The position numbers and the translations under genes were made by a program. This document shows positions 1 to 6,247 of a stretch of DNA of 9,771 bases, one piece after another. The stretch covers positions 1 to 9,771 of the forward strand of contig CAJLWS010000038.1 of assembly GCA_905210385.1 (NCBI GenBank), read 5' to 3'. Below the pieces are notes generated by a model that was not told the DNA's origin, did no database searches, and saw only the letters and a list, made by a program, of their open reading frames with translations. The first letter of the stretch is position 1. The number at the start of each line of letters is the position of its first letter. The stretch is from an uncultured Eubacteriales bacterium. Its GTDB lineage: Bacteria; Bacillota; Clostridia; Oscillospirales; Oscillospiraceae.

Positions 1-88
1 GGCTTGGCCCGCTGGGGCGCGAACTCTGCGAGGCTTTTTCGACAAGCTGAATCATGGGGCAGTAGGCTCCATTATTTTTTGAACATTA

Positions 89-104
89 GTTAGCGGTTGC
101 TAAC
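89..104. promoter_or_regulatory. Candidate operator palindrome upstream of the ABC transporter pair
   Basis: A perfect inverted repeat, GTTAGC-GGTT-GCTAAC, lies 79 bases before the chosen start of the first ABC gene. A second, overlapping one (CGGTT-GCT-AACCG, 94-106) shares its bases. There is no T-run after it, so it is not a terminator. Its length and symmetry suit a dimeric repressor. The TTAG/CTAA content recalls iron-dependent DtxR/IdeR-type boxes, and the transporter looks siderophore-related, so metal control is plausible but inferred. A TTGAAC hexamer at 79-84 could be a -35 box, but no good -10 box was found at the right distance. The rest of 1-131 holds no supportable gene. Confidence 0.45.
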
Positions 105-182
105 CGTTTTGGCGGATATTCGCGGCTGGCCATGCCGCCCTTATCAGATACACCAAATCCGGTGAAACAAGGAGGAGTTCGT

Positions 183-1952
183 TTGAAAAAGCAGTCCAAT
201 CTGTCCCGGCTGCTGGGCTACGCGGGAGGGCACAGATACCTGACCTACGCGTCCTGGGTGCTGTCCGCCCTCAGCGCCCTCATCGCCCTGGTGCCCTACT
301 GGTACATCTGGCGCATCATCCAGGAGGTGCTGGAGGTGGCCCCTGACTTTGGCCGGGCCCAAAACCTGACCCACTACGGCTGGATGGCGGTGCTGTTCGC
401 GGTGGTCGCCGTGCTGGTGTACATCGCCGCTCTGATGTGCTCCCACATGGGGGCCTTCCGAATCGCCACCAACCTGCGCTTGGCCGCTATGAGGCACATC
501 GTCAGGCTGCCCCTGGGGGCGGCGGAACAATTCGGCAGCGGCAAGCTGCGGAAAATTGTCAACGATTCCAGCGCCGCTACCGAGACCTATCTGGCCCACC
601 AGCTCCCCGACCGGGCAGGGGCTATCGCTACCCCCTGCGGCCTGCTGGTGCTGCTGCTGGTCTTCGACTGGCGTCTGGGGTTGCTGAGCCTGGTGCCGGT
701 GGTGCTGGCTTTTCTCATCATGATGATGATGACCGGGGCACGGATGCAGCAAAAGATGAAGGAGTACCAGGACGCATTAGAGGATATGTCCAACGAGGCG
801 GTGGAGTACGTCCGGGGTATCCCGGTGGTCAAAACTTTCGGGCAGACCATCTTCTCCTTCAAGAAGTTCAAGGGATCCATTGACCGATATCAGAAGTGGG
901 TCATCGCTTACACCAAGGAGCTGCGCCTGCCCATGATGCTCTACACCGCCGCAGTCAACGGTGTGTTCGTTTTTCTCATCGCCGGGGCGCTCTTTCTCAC
1001 CCGGGACGGGGTGACGGCGGACTTCCTGCTGAACCTGATGTTCTACATCATCATCACCCCCATCATCTCGGTGACCCTCACCCGGATTATGTTCCAGAGC
1101 GAGAACGCCATGATCGTGGACGACGCCCTCCAGCGCATCGACAGTGTGCTGAACCTCCAGCCCCTGAAGGAGGCCGACCACCCCCGGCACCCGGCGGACG
1201 CCTCGGTGGAGCTGTCCCACATCCGATTCAGCTATGACGGGCAGAACGACGTGCTCAAGGACATCTCCCTAAAAATCCCCGCCGGGCAGAAGATCGCTCT
1301 GGTGGGTCCCTCTGGTGGAGGGAAGACCACCCTGGCCAATGTCATTGCCCGGTTCTTCGATCCCCGGAGCGGCAGCGTGAAAATCGGAGGCGTGGACGTG
1401 CAGGACATCCCCAAGGAGGAACTGATGAACACCGTGTCCTTTGTGTTCCAGAACAGCCGCCTCATCAAAACCTCCATCCTGGAAAATGTGCGCCTGGGAA
1501 GGCCGGACGCCACCCGGGAGGAGGTGCTCTCCGCCCTTCACAACGCCCAGTGCGACGACATTTTGGAGAAGCTGCCCCAGGGGGTGGACACGGTGATCGG
1601 CACCAAAGGGGGCTTCCTGTCCGGCGGGGAGCAGCAGCGCATCGCCATCGCCCGGGTGATGCTGAAAAACGCCCCCATTCTGATTTTGGATGAGGCAACA
1701 GCATTCGCGGACCCAGATAACGAATCCCGGGTCCAGGCCGCCTTCTCCCGCCTGTCCCGAGGGAAGACGGTGATCCTAATCGCCCACCGGCTGTCCACCG
1801 TGGCCAACGTGGACCAGATCTACGTGGTGAAGGACGGGCAGATCGCGGAACACGGCACCAGCCGGGAGTTGCTGGAGCGGGACGGGCTGTTCCGCCGGAT
1901 GTGGGATAACTACCAGAGTTCCGTTCAGTGGAAGGTTGCAAAGGAGGCGTGA
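183..1952 (+). CDS. ABC half-transporter, membrane domain plus ATPase (YbtP/IrtA-like), first of a pair
   Basis: This is a 589-residue half-transporter with an N-terminal six-helix membrane domain (about residues 15-300) and a C-terminal nucleotide-binding domain (about 345-585). Visible ATPase motifs are Walker A GPSGGGKTT (375-383), Q-loop FVFQNS, signature LSGGEQQ (from 479), Walker B ending D503-E504, and the switch histidine in IAHRLS (H535), so it should hydrolyse ATP. The D-loop reads AFADPDNE instead of the usual SALDPENE; from memory this form is typical of the YbtP/IrtA siderophore branch, as is the segment ETYLAHQLPD in the membrane domain. I chose TTG 183 because GGAGGAG (171-177) sits 5 bases before it; an in-frame ATG at 132 lacks such a site. 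It pairs with the next gene, 5 bases downstream. Drug or peptide export remains possible, and the direction of transport cannot be told from sequence. Confidence 0.9.
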   Translation: MKKQSNLSRLLGYAGGHRYLTYASWVLSALSALIALVPYWYIWRIIQEVLEVAPDFGRAQNLTHYGWMAVLFAVVAVLVYIAALMCSHMGAFRIATNLRLAAMRHIVRLPLGAAEQFGSGKLRKIVNDSSAATETYLAHQLPDRAGAIATPCGLLVLLLVFDWRLGLLSLVPVVLAFLIMMMMTGARMQQKMKEYQDALEDMSNEAVEYVRGIPVVKTFGQTIFSFKKFKGSIDRYQKWVIAYTKELRLPMMLYTAAVNGVFVFLIAGALFLTRDGVTADFLLNLMFYIIITPIISVTLTRIMFQSENAMIVDDALQRIDSVLNLQPLKEADHPRHPADASVELSHIRFSYDGQNDVLKDISLKIPAGQKIALVGPSGGGKTTLANVIARFFDPRSGSVKIGGVDVQDIPKEELMNTVSFVFQNSRLIKTSILENVRLGRPDATREEVLSALHNAQCDDILEKLPQGVDTVIGTKGGFLSGGEQQRIAIARVMLKNAPILILDEATAFADPDNESRVQAAFSRLSRGKTVILIAHRLSTVANVDQIYVVKDGQIAEHGTSRELLERDGLFRRMWDNYQSSVQWKVAKEA

Positions 1953-1957
1953 AAACC

Positions 1958-3691
1958 ATGATTCAACGGCTGCAAAAAAAGTACGCCCTGTCCGAGCAGG
2001 GCGCCAAGGACCTGGTGAAGGGTTGCCTGGCCTGCCTATTCCAGAACCTCACCTTCCTGTTCCCGGTATGGCTTTTGTACCTGCTGGTCCGCGACTTGCT
2101 CTCCGGCGGCGTGCCCGCAGGAAGGGTTGTCCTGTACGGGGTGGGCTGCTTGGTGTGCGTGGGGCTGATCCTGCTGTCCACCTACATCCAGTACAACGCC
2201 ACCTACTTTGCCACCTATGTGGAGAGCGGCGTGCGCCGCATCACCCTGGCCGAGCGGCTCAGGAAAATCCCCCTGTCCTTTTTCGGGAAGAAGGACCTGG
2301 CCGATCTGACCAGCACCATCATGGCCGACTGCACCTTCCTGGAGCAGAGCTTTTCCCACTTCATCCCGGAGTTGGCCGGGTCCATCCTGTCCACCACCCT
2401 GACCGCCCTGGGCCTGCTGGCCTTTGATTGGCGCATGGCCCTGGCCGCCCTGTGGGTGCTGCCGGTGTCCTTCGCCATTGTGGGCGGCTCGGCCAGGGTG
2501 CAGGAGAGGCTGAACCAGAAGGCCATGGACGCCAGGATGGCCTGCGCCGACGGCATCCAGGAGTGCATCGAGGCGGTGCAGGATTTGAAGGCCAACAATG
2601 CGGAGGGCGAGTACCTCCGGGGCCTGGAACAGAAAATTCGGGCGGTGGAGCGGCGGAGCATCCTCAATGAGTTCGGCCTGGCGGCCTTTGTGGTGTCCGC
2701 CTCCCTCATCCTGAAGCTGGGCATCGCCACCGTGGCCCTGGTGGGGTCTGTCCTGCTTGTGCAGGGGACGCTGGATGTGCTCACCTTCTTCCTGTTCCTG
2801 CTGGTGGTGTCCCGGCTGTACGATCCGCTCCAGAGCGCCCTGCAAAACCTGGCGGCGGTGATCTCCACCCGCACCAACATCGCCCGGATGAACGAGATCC
2901 TGGACCACCCCGTCCAGCAGGGGGATAGCCGCCTGACCAACCAGGGCTGCGACATCGTCTTTGACCACGTGGGCTTTGCCTACAACACCGGGGAGACGGT
3001 GCTGGAAGACGTCTCCTCCACCGCCAAGCAGGGGGAGGTCACCGCCCTGGTGGGTCCCTCCGGCGGGGGCAAGACCACCGTGTCCCGGTTGACCGCCCGG
3101 TTCTGGGACCTGGACAGAGGCAAAATCACAGTAGGGGGCATGGACATCTCCAAAATTGACCCGGAGGCCCTGCTCTCCCTGTACTCCATCGTGTTTCAGG
3201 ACGTGACCCTCTTTGACAACACCATCTTAGAGAATATCCGCATCGGCAGCAAGGACGCCACCGACGAGCAGGTGCTGGCCGCGGCCAGGCTGGCCAACGT
3301 GGACGAGTTCGCCGAGAAGCTGCCGAACGGGTACCACACCAACATCGGGGAGAACGGCTGCGAGCTGTCCGGCGGGGAGCGGCAGCGCATCTCCATCGCC
3401 CGGGCCTTTTTGAAAAACGCCCCCATCATTCTGCTGGACGAGGCAACTGCCTCCCTGGACGTGGAGAACGAGACGCTGATCCAGACCGCCCTGTCCCGCC
3501 TCATCCGGGACAAAACGGTGCTGGTCATCGCCCACCGGATGCGCACTGTGGCCGGGGCGGACAGGATCGTGGTGCTGGACCGCGGCACGGTGGCGGAGGA
3601 GGGCTCCCCCGCCGACCTATTGGCCCGGGACGGCCGCTACGCCCACATGGTCAAGCTCCAGACCGAGAGCCAGAGCTGGACGCTGGAGTAA
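1958..3691 (+). CDS. ABC half-transporter, membrane domain plus ATPase (YbtQ/IrtB-like), second of the pair
   Basis: This 577-residue protein has the same architecture as its upstream neighbour: membrane domain (about residues 18-300) then ATPase domain (about 330-575). The ATPase is canonical: Walker A GPSGGGKTT (366-374), Q-loop IVFQDVTLFD, signature LSGGERQ (from 470), Walker B ending D494-E495, standard D-loop SLDVENE and switch histidine H526 in IAHRMR. The coupling-helix region LADLTSTIMADCTFLEQ is typical of these exporter-fold proteins. ATG 1958 is preferred because AAGGAGG (1941-1947) lies 10 bases upstream, overlapping the end of the first gene; ATG 1928 is in frame but lies inside the preceding gene. 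Tight spacing and paired architecture imply co-transcription and a heterodimer in the cytoplasmic membrane. Substrate is unknown; siderophore or other iron-linked cargo is inferred from features of the partner. Confidence 0.9.
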   Translation: MIQRLQKKYALSEQGAKDLVKGCLACLFQNLTFLFPVWLLYLLVRDLLSGGVPAGRVVLYGVGCLVCVGLILLSTYIQYNATYFATYVESGVRRITLAERLRKIPLSFFGKKDLADLTSTIMADCTFLEQSFSHFIPELAGSILSTTLTALGLLAFDWRMALAALWVLPVSFAIVGGSARVQERLNQKAMDARMACADGIQECIEAVQDLKANNAEGEYLRGLEQKIRAVERRSILNEFGLAAFVVSASLILKLGIATVALVGSVLLVQGTLDVLTFFLFLLVVSRLYDPLQSALQNLAAVISTRTNIARMNEILDHPVQQGDSRLTNQGCDIVFDHVGFAYNTGETVLEDVSSTAKQGEVTALVGPSGGGKTTVSRLTARFWDLDRGKITVGGMDISKIDPEALLSLYSIVFQDVTLFDNTILENIRIGSKDATDEQVLAAARLANVDEFAEKLPNGYHTNIGENGCELSGGERQRISIARAFLKNAPIILLDEATASLDVENETLIQTALSRLIRDKTVLVIAHRMRTVAGADRIVVLDRGTVAEEGSPADLLARDGRYAHMVKLQTESQSWTLE

Positions 3692-4043
3692 TTAGGGAAG
3701 CATCCCACCTGTCCAAAAGAGCGAACAGGCCATTGCTCCTGCCAGGACCCGGCTCGTTCAAGTCACAGATCCCTCCGCTATGCTGGTAATGGGCTTCCCT
3801 TGCGGCAGATATGAGAATCGAATTCGCGCCTTGTTGGCGGTCCATCCCACGATTCCCAGGGGTGGACCGCCGTATGTATAGGAGCCAGTCTGGGAGAAGG
3901 ACGTTGAGTGGCGAAAACGGATGAAATCCGTGCCGCCGCGGGAGAGGAAAACCCTGACAGGCCGACATAGTTTTGGGGCTGAATAGAGGGAAGATAGTCC
4001 GGGTATAGAGCTAAAATTGAACGGGATGTGAAGAATTTTATCA
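3692..4043. other. Gene-free, hairpin-rich intergenic stretch
   Basis: About 350 bases with no supportable gene. It is less GC-rich than the transporter genes and dense in inverted repeats: AGGGAAGC (3694-3701) with GCTTCCCT (3793-3800), enclosing CCTGT/ACAGG (3708-3712 and 3725-3729); a strong stem at 3836-3871; and CGGAT-GAA-ATCCG further on. A minus-strand frame of about 100 codons (3758-4069) stays open, but it has no recognisable domain and runs over the LysR promoter. No T-run marks a clear terminator for the ABC pair. It could be a structured RNA, a small non-autonomous repeat element, or the decayed end of an older gene; the sequence alone does not decide. Confidence 0.5.
3836..3871. 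repeat. Long inverted repeat (13-bp stem) in the ABC-LysR intergenic region
   Basis: GGCGGTCCA (3836-3844) is perfectly complementary to TGGACCGCC (3863-3871). The stem continues inward with TCCC/GGGG (one T-G wobble), giving 13 pairs around a 10-base loop. No T-tract follows on either strand, so it does not read as an intrinsic terminator. It may be part of a structured RNA or of a repeat element. Confidence 0.75.
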
Positions 4044-4072
4044 TTGACGTTTTCGGCGGCATAGCTCATAAT
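4044..4072 (+). promoter_or_regulatory. Sigma-70-type promoter for the LysR gene
   Basis: TTGACG (4044-4049) and CATAAT (4067-4072) each match the consensus at 5 of 6 positions and are separated by exactly 17 bases. Transcription would begin near 4079, giving a leader of about 36 bases containing the ribosome site AAGGAG (4103-4108). This supports the start at 4115 and argues against the in-frame ATG at 4028, which is upstream of the promoter. Confidence 0.7.
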
Positions 4073-4114
4073 AAAGAAAAATGGGATGTTGACAATAACA
4101 GAAAGGAGCGCATT

Positions 4115-5044
4115 ATGGAGTTAACGCAACTGAAGTATTTCAAGGCCCTTGCAGAAATCGAAAATCTGACCAAAACCGCGGAAAAGTTGTATCTGTCAAC
4201 TCCTGCGCTCAGCAGCAGCATCAACCGGCTGGAGCAGGAGCTGGGGTTGACCTTGTTTGACCGGATCAGCGGCAAAAACTTGAAGCTCAATGAAAAAGGG
4301 AAAGTAATGCTCGCAGCGGTCAATCAAGTGCTGGATATTCTGGACAACGCCCAGCGGACGATTTCCGAGATGGACGATACCAAGGCTATGAGCCTGTCTG
4401 TGGCGACGACCTCTCCCATGTTGTTTCAGGATATGTTTCTCGCCTTTCGGAAGGAAAACCCCAGGATTAAACTCACCCATACCTATTTGAACCTTTACCA
4501 GCTGAAGGATCATGACTTGTTAAAGCGCTTTGACTTCCTGATCGCCTCGCCCATGGACATCCAGTCTGCCGGTACCAGTTCCACTGTACTGTATAAATAT
4601 GACCGCCCCATGCTGATGGTCTACCCGGAGCACCCCTTCGCGAAAAGAAAGTATGTGGATGTTTCGGAACTTCACCATGAACCCTTCATTGCGGTAGGCA
4701 AGGAGCTATCCTCCAGAAAAATGTTTGATGCGGTGTTCGAAGCGGCAGGTTTCCGCCCAAACATCGTGTTTGAGTGCGACCACATGATGCGGGGGAAGCT
4801 TATTCTGGAAGGGCAGGGCATTGGTCTGTCCACTTACTATACGAAACTATCCACCCCCCGTGCCGCTTATGTTTTTGTGGATCTGCGGGGGTGTACTTAT
4901 ATGCGTACACAGTCCCTGTATTGGGATCAGAAACGGGTGCAGACGAAGGCAGCCAAGCAGTTCCGCCAGTTCGCGGTGGAGTATTACCGAAGCATCGACG
5001 CGCAGAATCTGGAAGAGGAGAGGTATTATATCGACGACAATTGA
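4115..5044 (+). CDS. LysR-family transcriptional regulator
   Basis: This 309-residue protein has the usual LysR length. A winged helix-turn-helix occupies about residues 1-60: the opening ELTQLKYF, the recognition helix around 27-39 (LSTPALSSSINRL, with TPALS where QPALS or QSALS is commoner), then the wing LGLTLFDR. Residues 90-300 form the periplasmic-binding-protein-like effector domain. ATG 4115 has AAGGAG 6 bases upstream and follows a good promoter. Its own terminator lies 60 bases past the stop, so it is probably transcribed alone. It lies directly upstream of the BKACE-permease pair on the same strand, separated by a repeat-bearing control region. The natural inference is that it activates that pair in response to the transported or cleaved acid, and may also control itself. 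The effector is unknown. Confidence 0.93.
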   Translation: MELTQLKYFKALAEIENLTKTAEKLYLSTPALSSSINRLEQELGLTLFDRISGKNLKLNEKGKVMLAAVNQVLDILDNAQRTISEMDDTKAMSLSVATTSPMLFQDMFLAFRKENPRIKLTHTYLNLYQLKDHDLLKRFDFLIASPMDIQSAGTSSTVLYKYDRPMLMVYPEHPFAKRKYVDVSELHHEPFIAVGKELSSRKMFDAVFEAAGFRPNIVFECDHMMRGKLILEGQGIGLSTYYTKLSTPRAAYVFVDLRGCTYMRTQSLYWDQKRVQTKAAKQFRQFAVEYYRSIDAQNLEEERYYIDDN

Positions 5045-5059
5045 CATGCCCGATAGGAT

Positions 5060-5075
5060 CTGCGGAGAAGCGCAG
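5060..5075 (+). repeat. Small hairpin after the LysR stop
   Basis: CTGCG-GAGAAG-CGCAG forms a 5-bp stem 16 bases past the LysR stop codon. It is followed by AGATTTAATTA, not a clean T-run, so it is at most an auxiliary structure before the real terminator. Confidence 0.35.
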
Positions 5076-5103
5076 CAGATTTAATTAGGATGCTTGAACG
5101 ATG

Positions 5104-5138
5104 AAACCGGACCTCATAACGGGGCCCGGTTTTTCTTT
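5104..5138 (+). terminator. Intrinsic terminator after the LysR gene
   Basis: AAACCGG (5104-5110) pairs with CCGGTTT (5126-5132), with further CC/GG pairing inside the loop, and is followed at once by TTCTTTT. It lies 60 bases past the LysR stop and before the AT-rich BKACE control region, so it should insulate the two transcripts. Confidence 0.85.
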
Positions 5139-5299
5139 TGAATAGAATTGTGCAAAATAGATAAAATCTGAGTACAAAATCAAACAAAAATGTGCAAGGC
5201 GTTTTCTTTTTCTTTAATGGTTCATAAAGTTGTTCATAATTCCCGAAAAAGATTAGATGCCATACAATAAATTTGGGCAAAATAATTGCTCTGCCATTC
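5139..5299 (+). promoter_or_regulatory. Control region for the BKACE-permease pair with phased repeats
   Basis: This AT-rich stretch holds a likely -10 box TACAAT (5263-5268) whose 17-base-spaced -35 (TTCCCG, 5240-5245) is poor, as at activator-dependent promoters. Just upstream are two direct repeats of GTTCATAA (5220-5227 and 5232-5239). Further up, TGTGCAA occurs at 5149-5155 and 5191-5197, 42 bases apart, about four helical turns; the first copy is the dyad TTG-TG-CAA. A GCAA-N5-TTGC dyad lies at 5277-5289. These are good candidates for sites of the LysR protein encoded just upstream. Binding is inferred. Confidence 0.5.
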
Positions 5300-5342
5300 C
5301 AAAGATGGAGGCAAATCTATTTTAAAACAGGAGGGTTTCACG

Positions 5343-6152
5343 ATGCAAAAACTGATCATCACACTTGCGCCCACCGGAAATGTCCCGACGAGAGAGACTG
5401 CCCCGGCTGCACCCCTGACTCCTGATGAGATTGTTCAGGAGATCAAGGAAGCGGAAGCGATGGGCGTGGCGGTTGCACACATCCACGTGCGGGATGAGAA
5501 CCTGAAGCCCACCACGAGCCGCGCTGTCTACAAAACCGTTTTGGACAAGCTGGATGCCGCAGGGGTTAAGCTGATCCGGCAGCTGTCCACCGGAGCCCGT
5601 GGCGCCACGGGGCTGCAGCGGGGAGATATGCTGGATCTGCCTGCGGAGATGGCCAGTCTGGCCACCGGTTCTTCCAACTTTGCCAAGGGAATCAACGCCA
5701 ACGATTTTGAACTTATTGAGGCTTTGGCGGACAAGATGTATGCCAACAACATCAAGCCGGAGATCGAAGTGTTTGACATGGCGATGATTTCCAACGCAGT
5801 ATTCCTCCAGAAGAAGGGCGTTCTGAAAGGTCCGCTGCAGTTTAACCTGGTGATGAACGTCCCCGGCTCCATCGCCGGCACGACCCGCAACCTTCAGTTC
5901 CTGGTAGACTCCCTGCCGGAAGGCTCCACTTGGCAGGTGAGCGGGATCGGTTCCTCTCAGGTGCCGCTGCTGACGATGGCAATTGCCATGGGCGGAAATG
6001 TCCGCACTGGCCTGGAGGACGTGCTCACCATGCGTAAGGGTGTTCCGGCCACCAACAAGATGCTTTTGGAGCGGGTGCTGCGCATCGCCGACGCGGTGGG
6101 CCGTCCCATTGCTACGGCGGATGAGGCCCGGGAGTATCTCAGCCTGACCTGA
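5343..6152 (+). CDS. BKACE-family beta-keto-acid cleavage enzyme (3-keto-5-aminohexanoate cleavage enzyme-like, DUF849)
   Basis: This 269-residue TIM-barrel enzyme should swap a beta-keto acid with acetyl-CoA to give acetoacetate and a new acyl-CoA. The zinc site is visible: H46 and H48 in HIHVRD, and E225 in VRTGLED; R221 and D226 beside it match the catalytic Arg and Asp known from the characterised Kce enzyme. Family landmarks LTPDEI (25-30), EMASLATGSSNF (102-113), KPEIEVFD (138-145) and the C-terminal IATADEAREYL are present. Against the family pattern I recall, GGHVR reads GGNVR (N219) and the residue after the catalytic Asp, usually Asn, is Val227, so substrate choice may differ from the lysine-pathway enzyme. 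ATG 5343 has AGGAGGG 7 bases upstream; the in-frame ATG at 5286 does not. It is followed by the permease gene, and no partner lysine-fermentation genes are in view. Hence I give the family, not a substrate. Confidence 0.9.
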   Translation: MQKLIITLAPTGNVPTRETAPAAPLTPDEIVQEIKEAEAMGVAVAHIHVRDENLKPTTSRAVYKTVLDKLDAAGVKLIRQLSTGARGATGLQRGDMLDLPAEMASLATGSSNFAKGINANDFELIEALADKMYANNIKPEIEVFDMAMISNAVFLQKKGVLKGPLQFNLVMNVPGSIAGTTRNLQFLVDSLPEGSTWQVSGIGSSQVPLLTMAIAMGGNVRTGLEDVLTMRKGVPATNKMLLERVLRIADAVGRPIATADEAREYLSLT

Positions 6153-6178
6153 TGGCCATATCCTCCGAGTGGAAAGGG

Positions 6179-6203
6179 ACCTCCCGGCGGAGGTTTCGTT
6201 TCT
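6179..6203 (+). terminator. Weak hairpin between BKACE and permease genes
   Basis: ACCTCC-CGGC-GGAGGT forms a 6-bp stem, extendable by two G-T pairs, followed by TTCGTTTCT. The broken T-run suggests partial termination or transcript processing within an operon rather than a full stop, since the permease gene starts 54 bases past the stem and has no obvious promoter of its own. Confidence 0.4.
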
Positions 6204-6247
6204 GAGAGGTTCAAAAACGAAAGTTAGAGAGAAAGGAGTTACATGGA

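Noticed and set aside
1..93. Two forward frames open from the window's left edge (to stops near 82 and 93), possibly the tail of an upstream gene.
   Set aside because: Only about 26-30 codons each, with no recognisable family end and no way to choose between them.
144..752. Minus-strand frame of about 200 codons inside the first ABC gene.
   Set aside because: Rich in His, Gln and Pro, as expected from the antisense of GC-rich codons; it lies wholly within a clear ABC gene and has no ribosome site or domain.
2036..2968. Minus-strand frame of 310 codons inside the second ABC gene.
   Set aside because: Low-complexity Gln/His/Gly composition and complete overlap with a well-supported gene mark it as an antisense shadow.
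4089..4094. Perfect TTGACA hexamer before the LysR gene.
   Set aside because: It is only 20 bases from the start codon, leaving no room for a -10 box and leader; the TTGACG/CATAAT pair upstream is correctly spaced.
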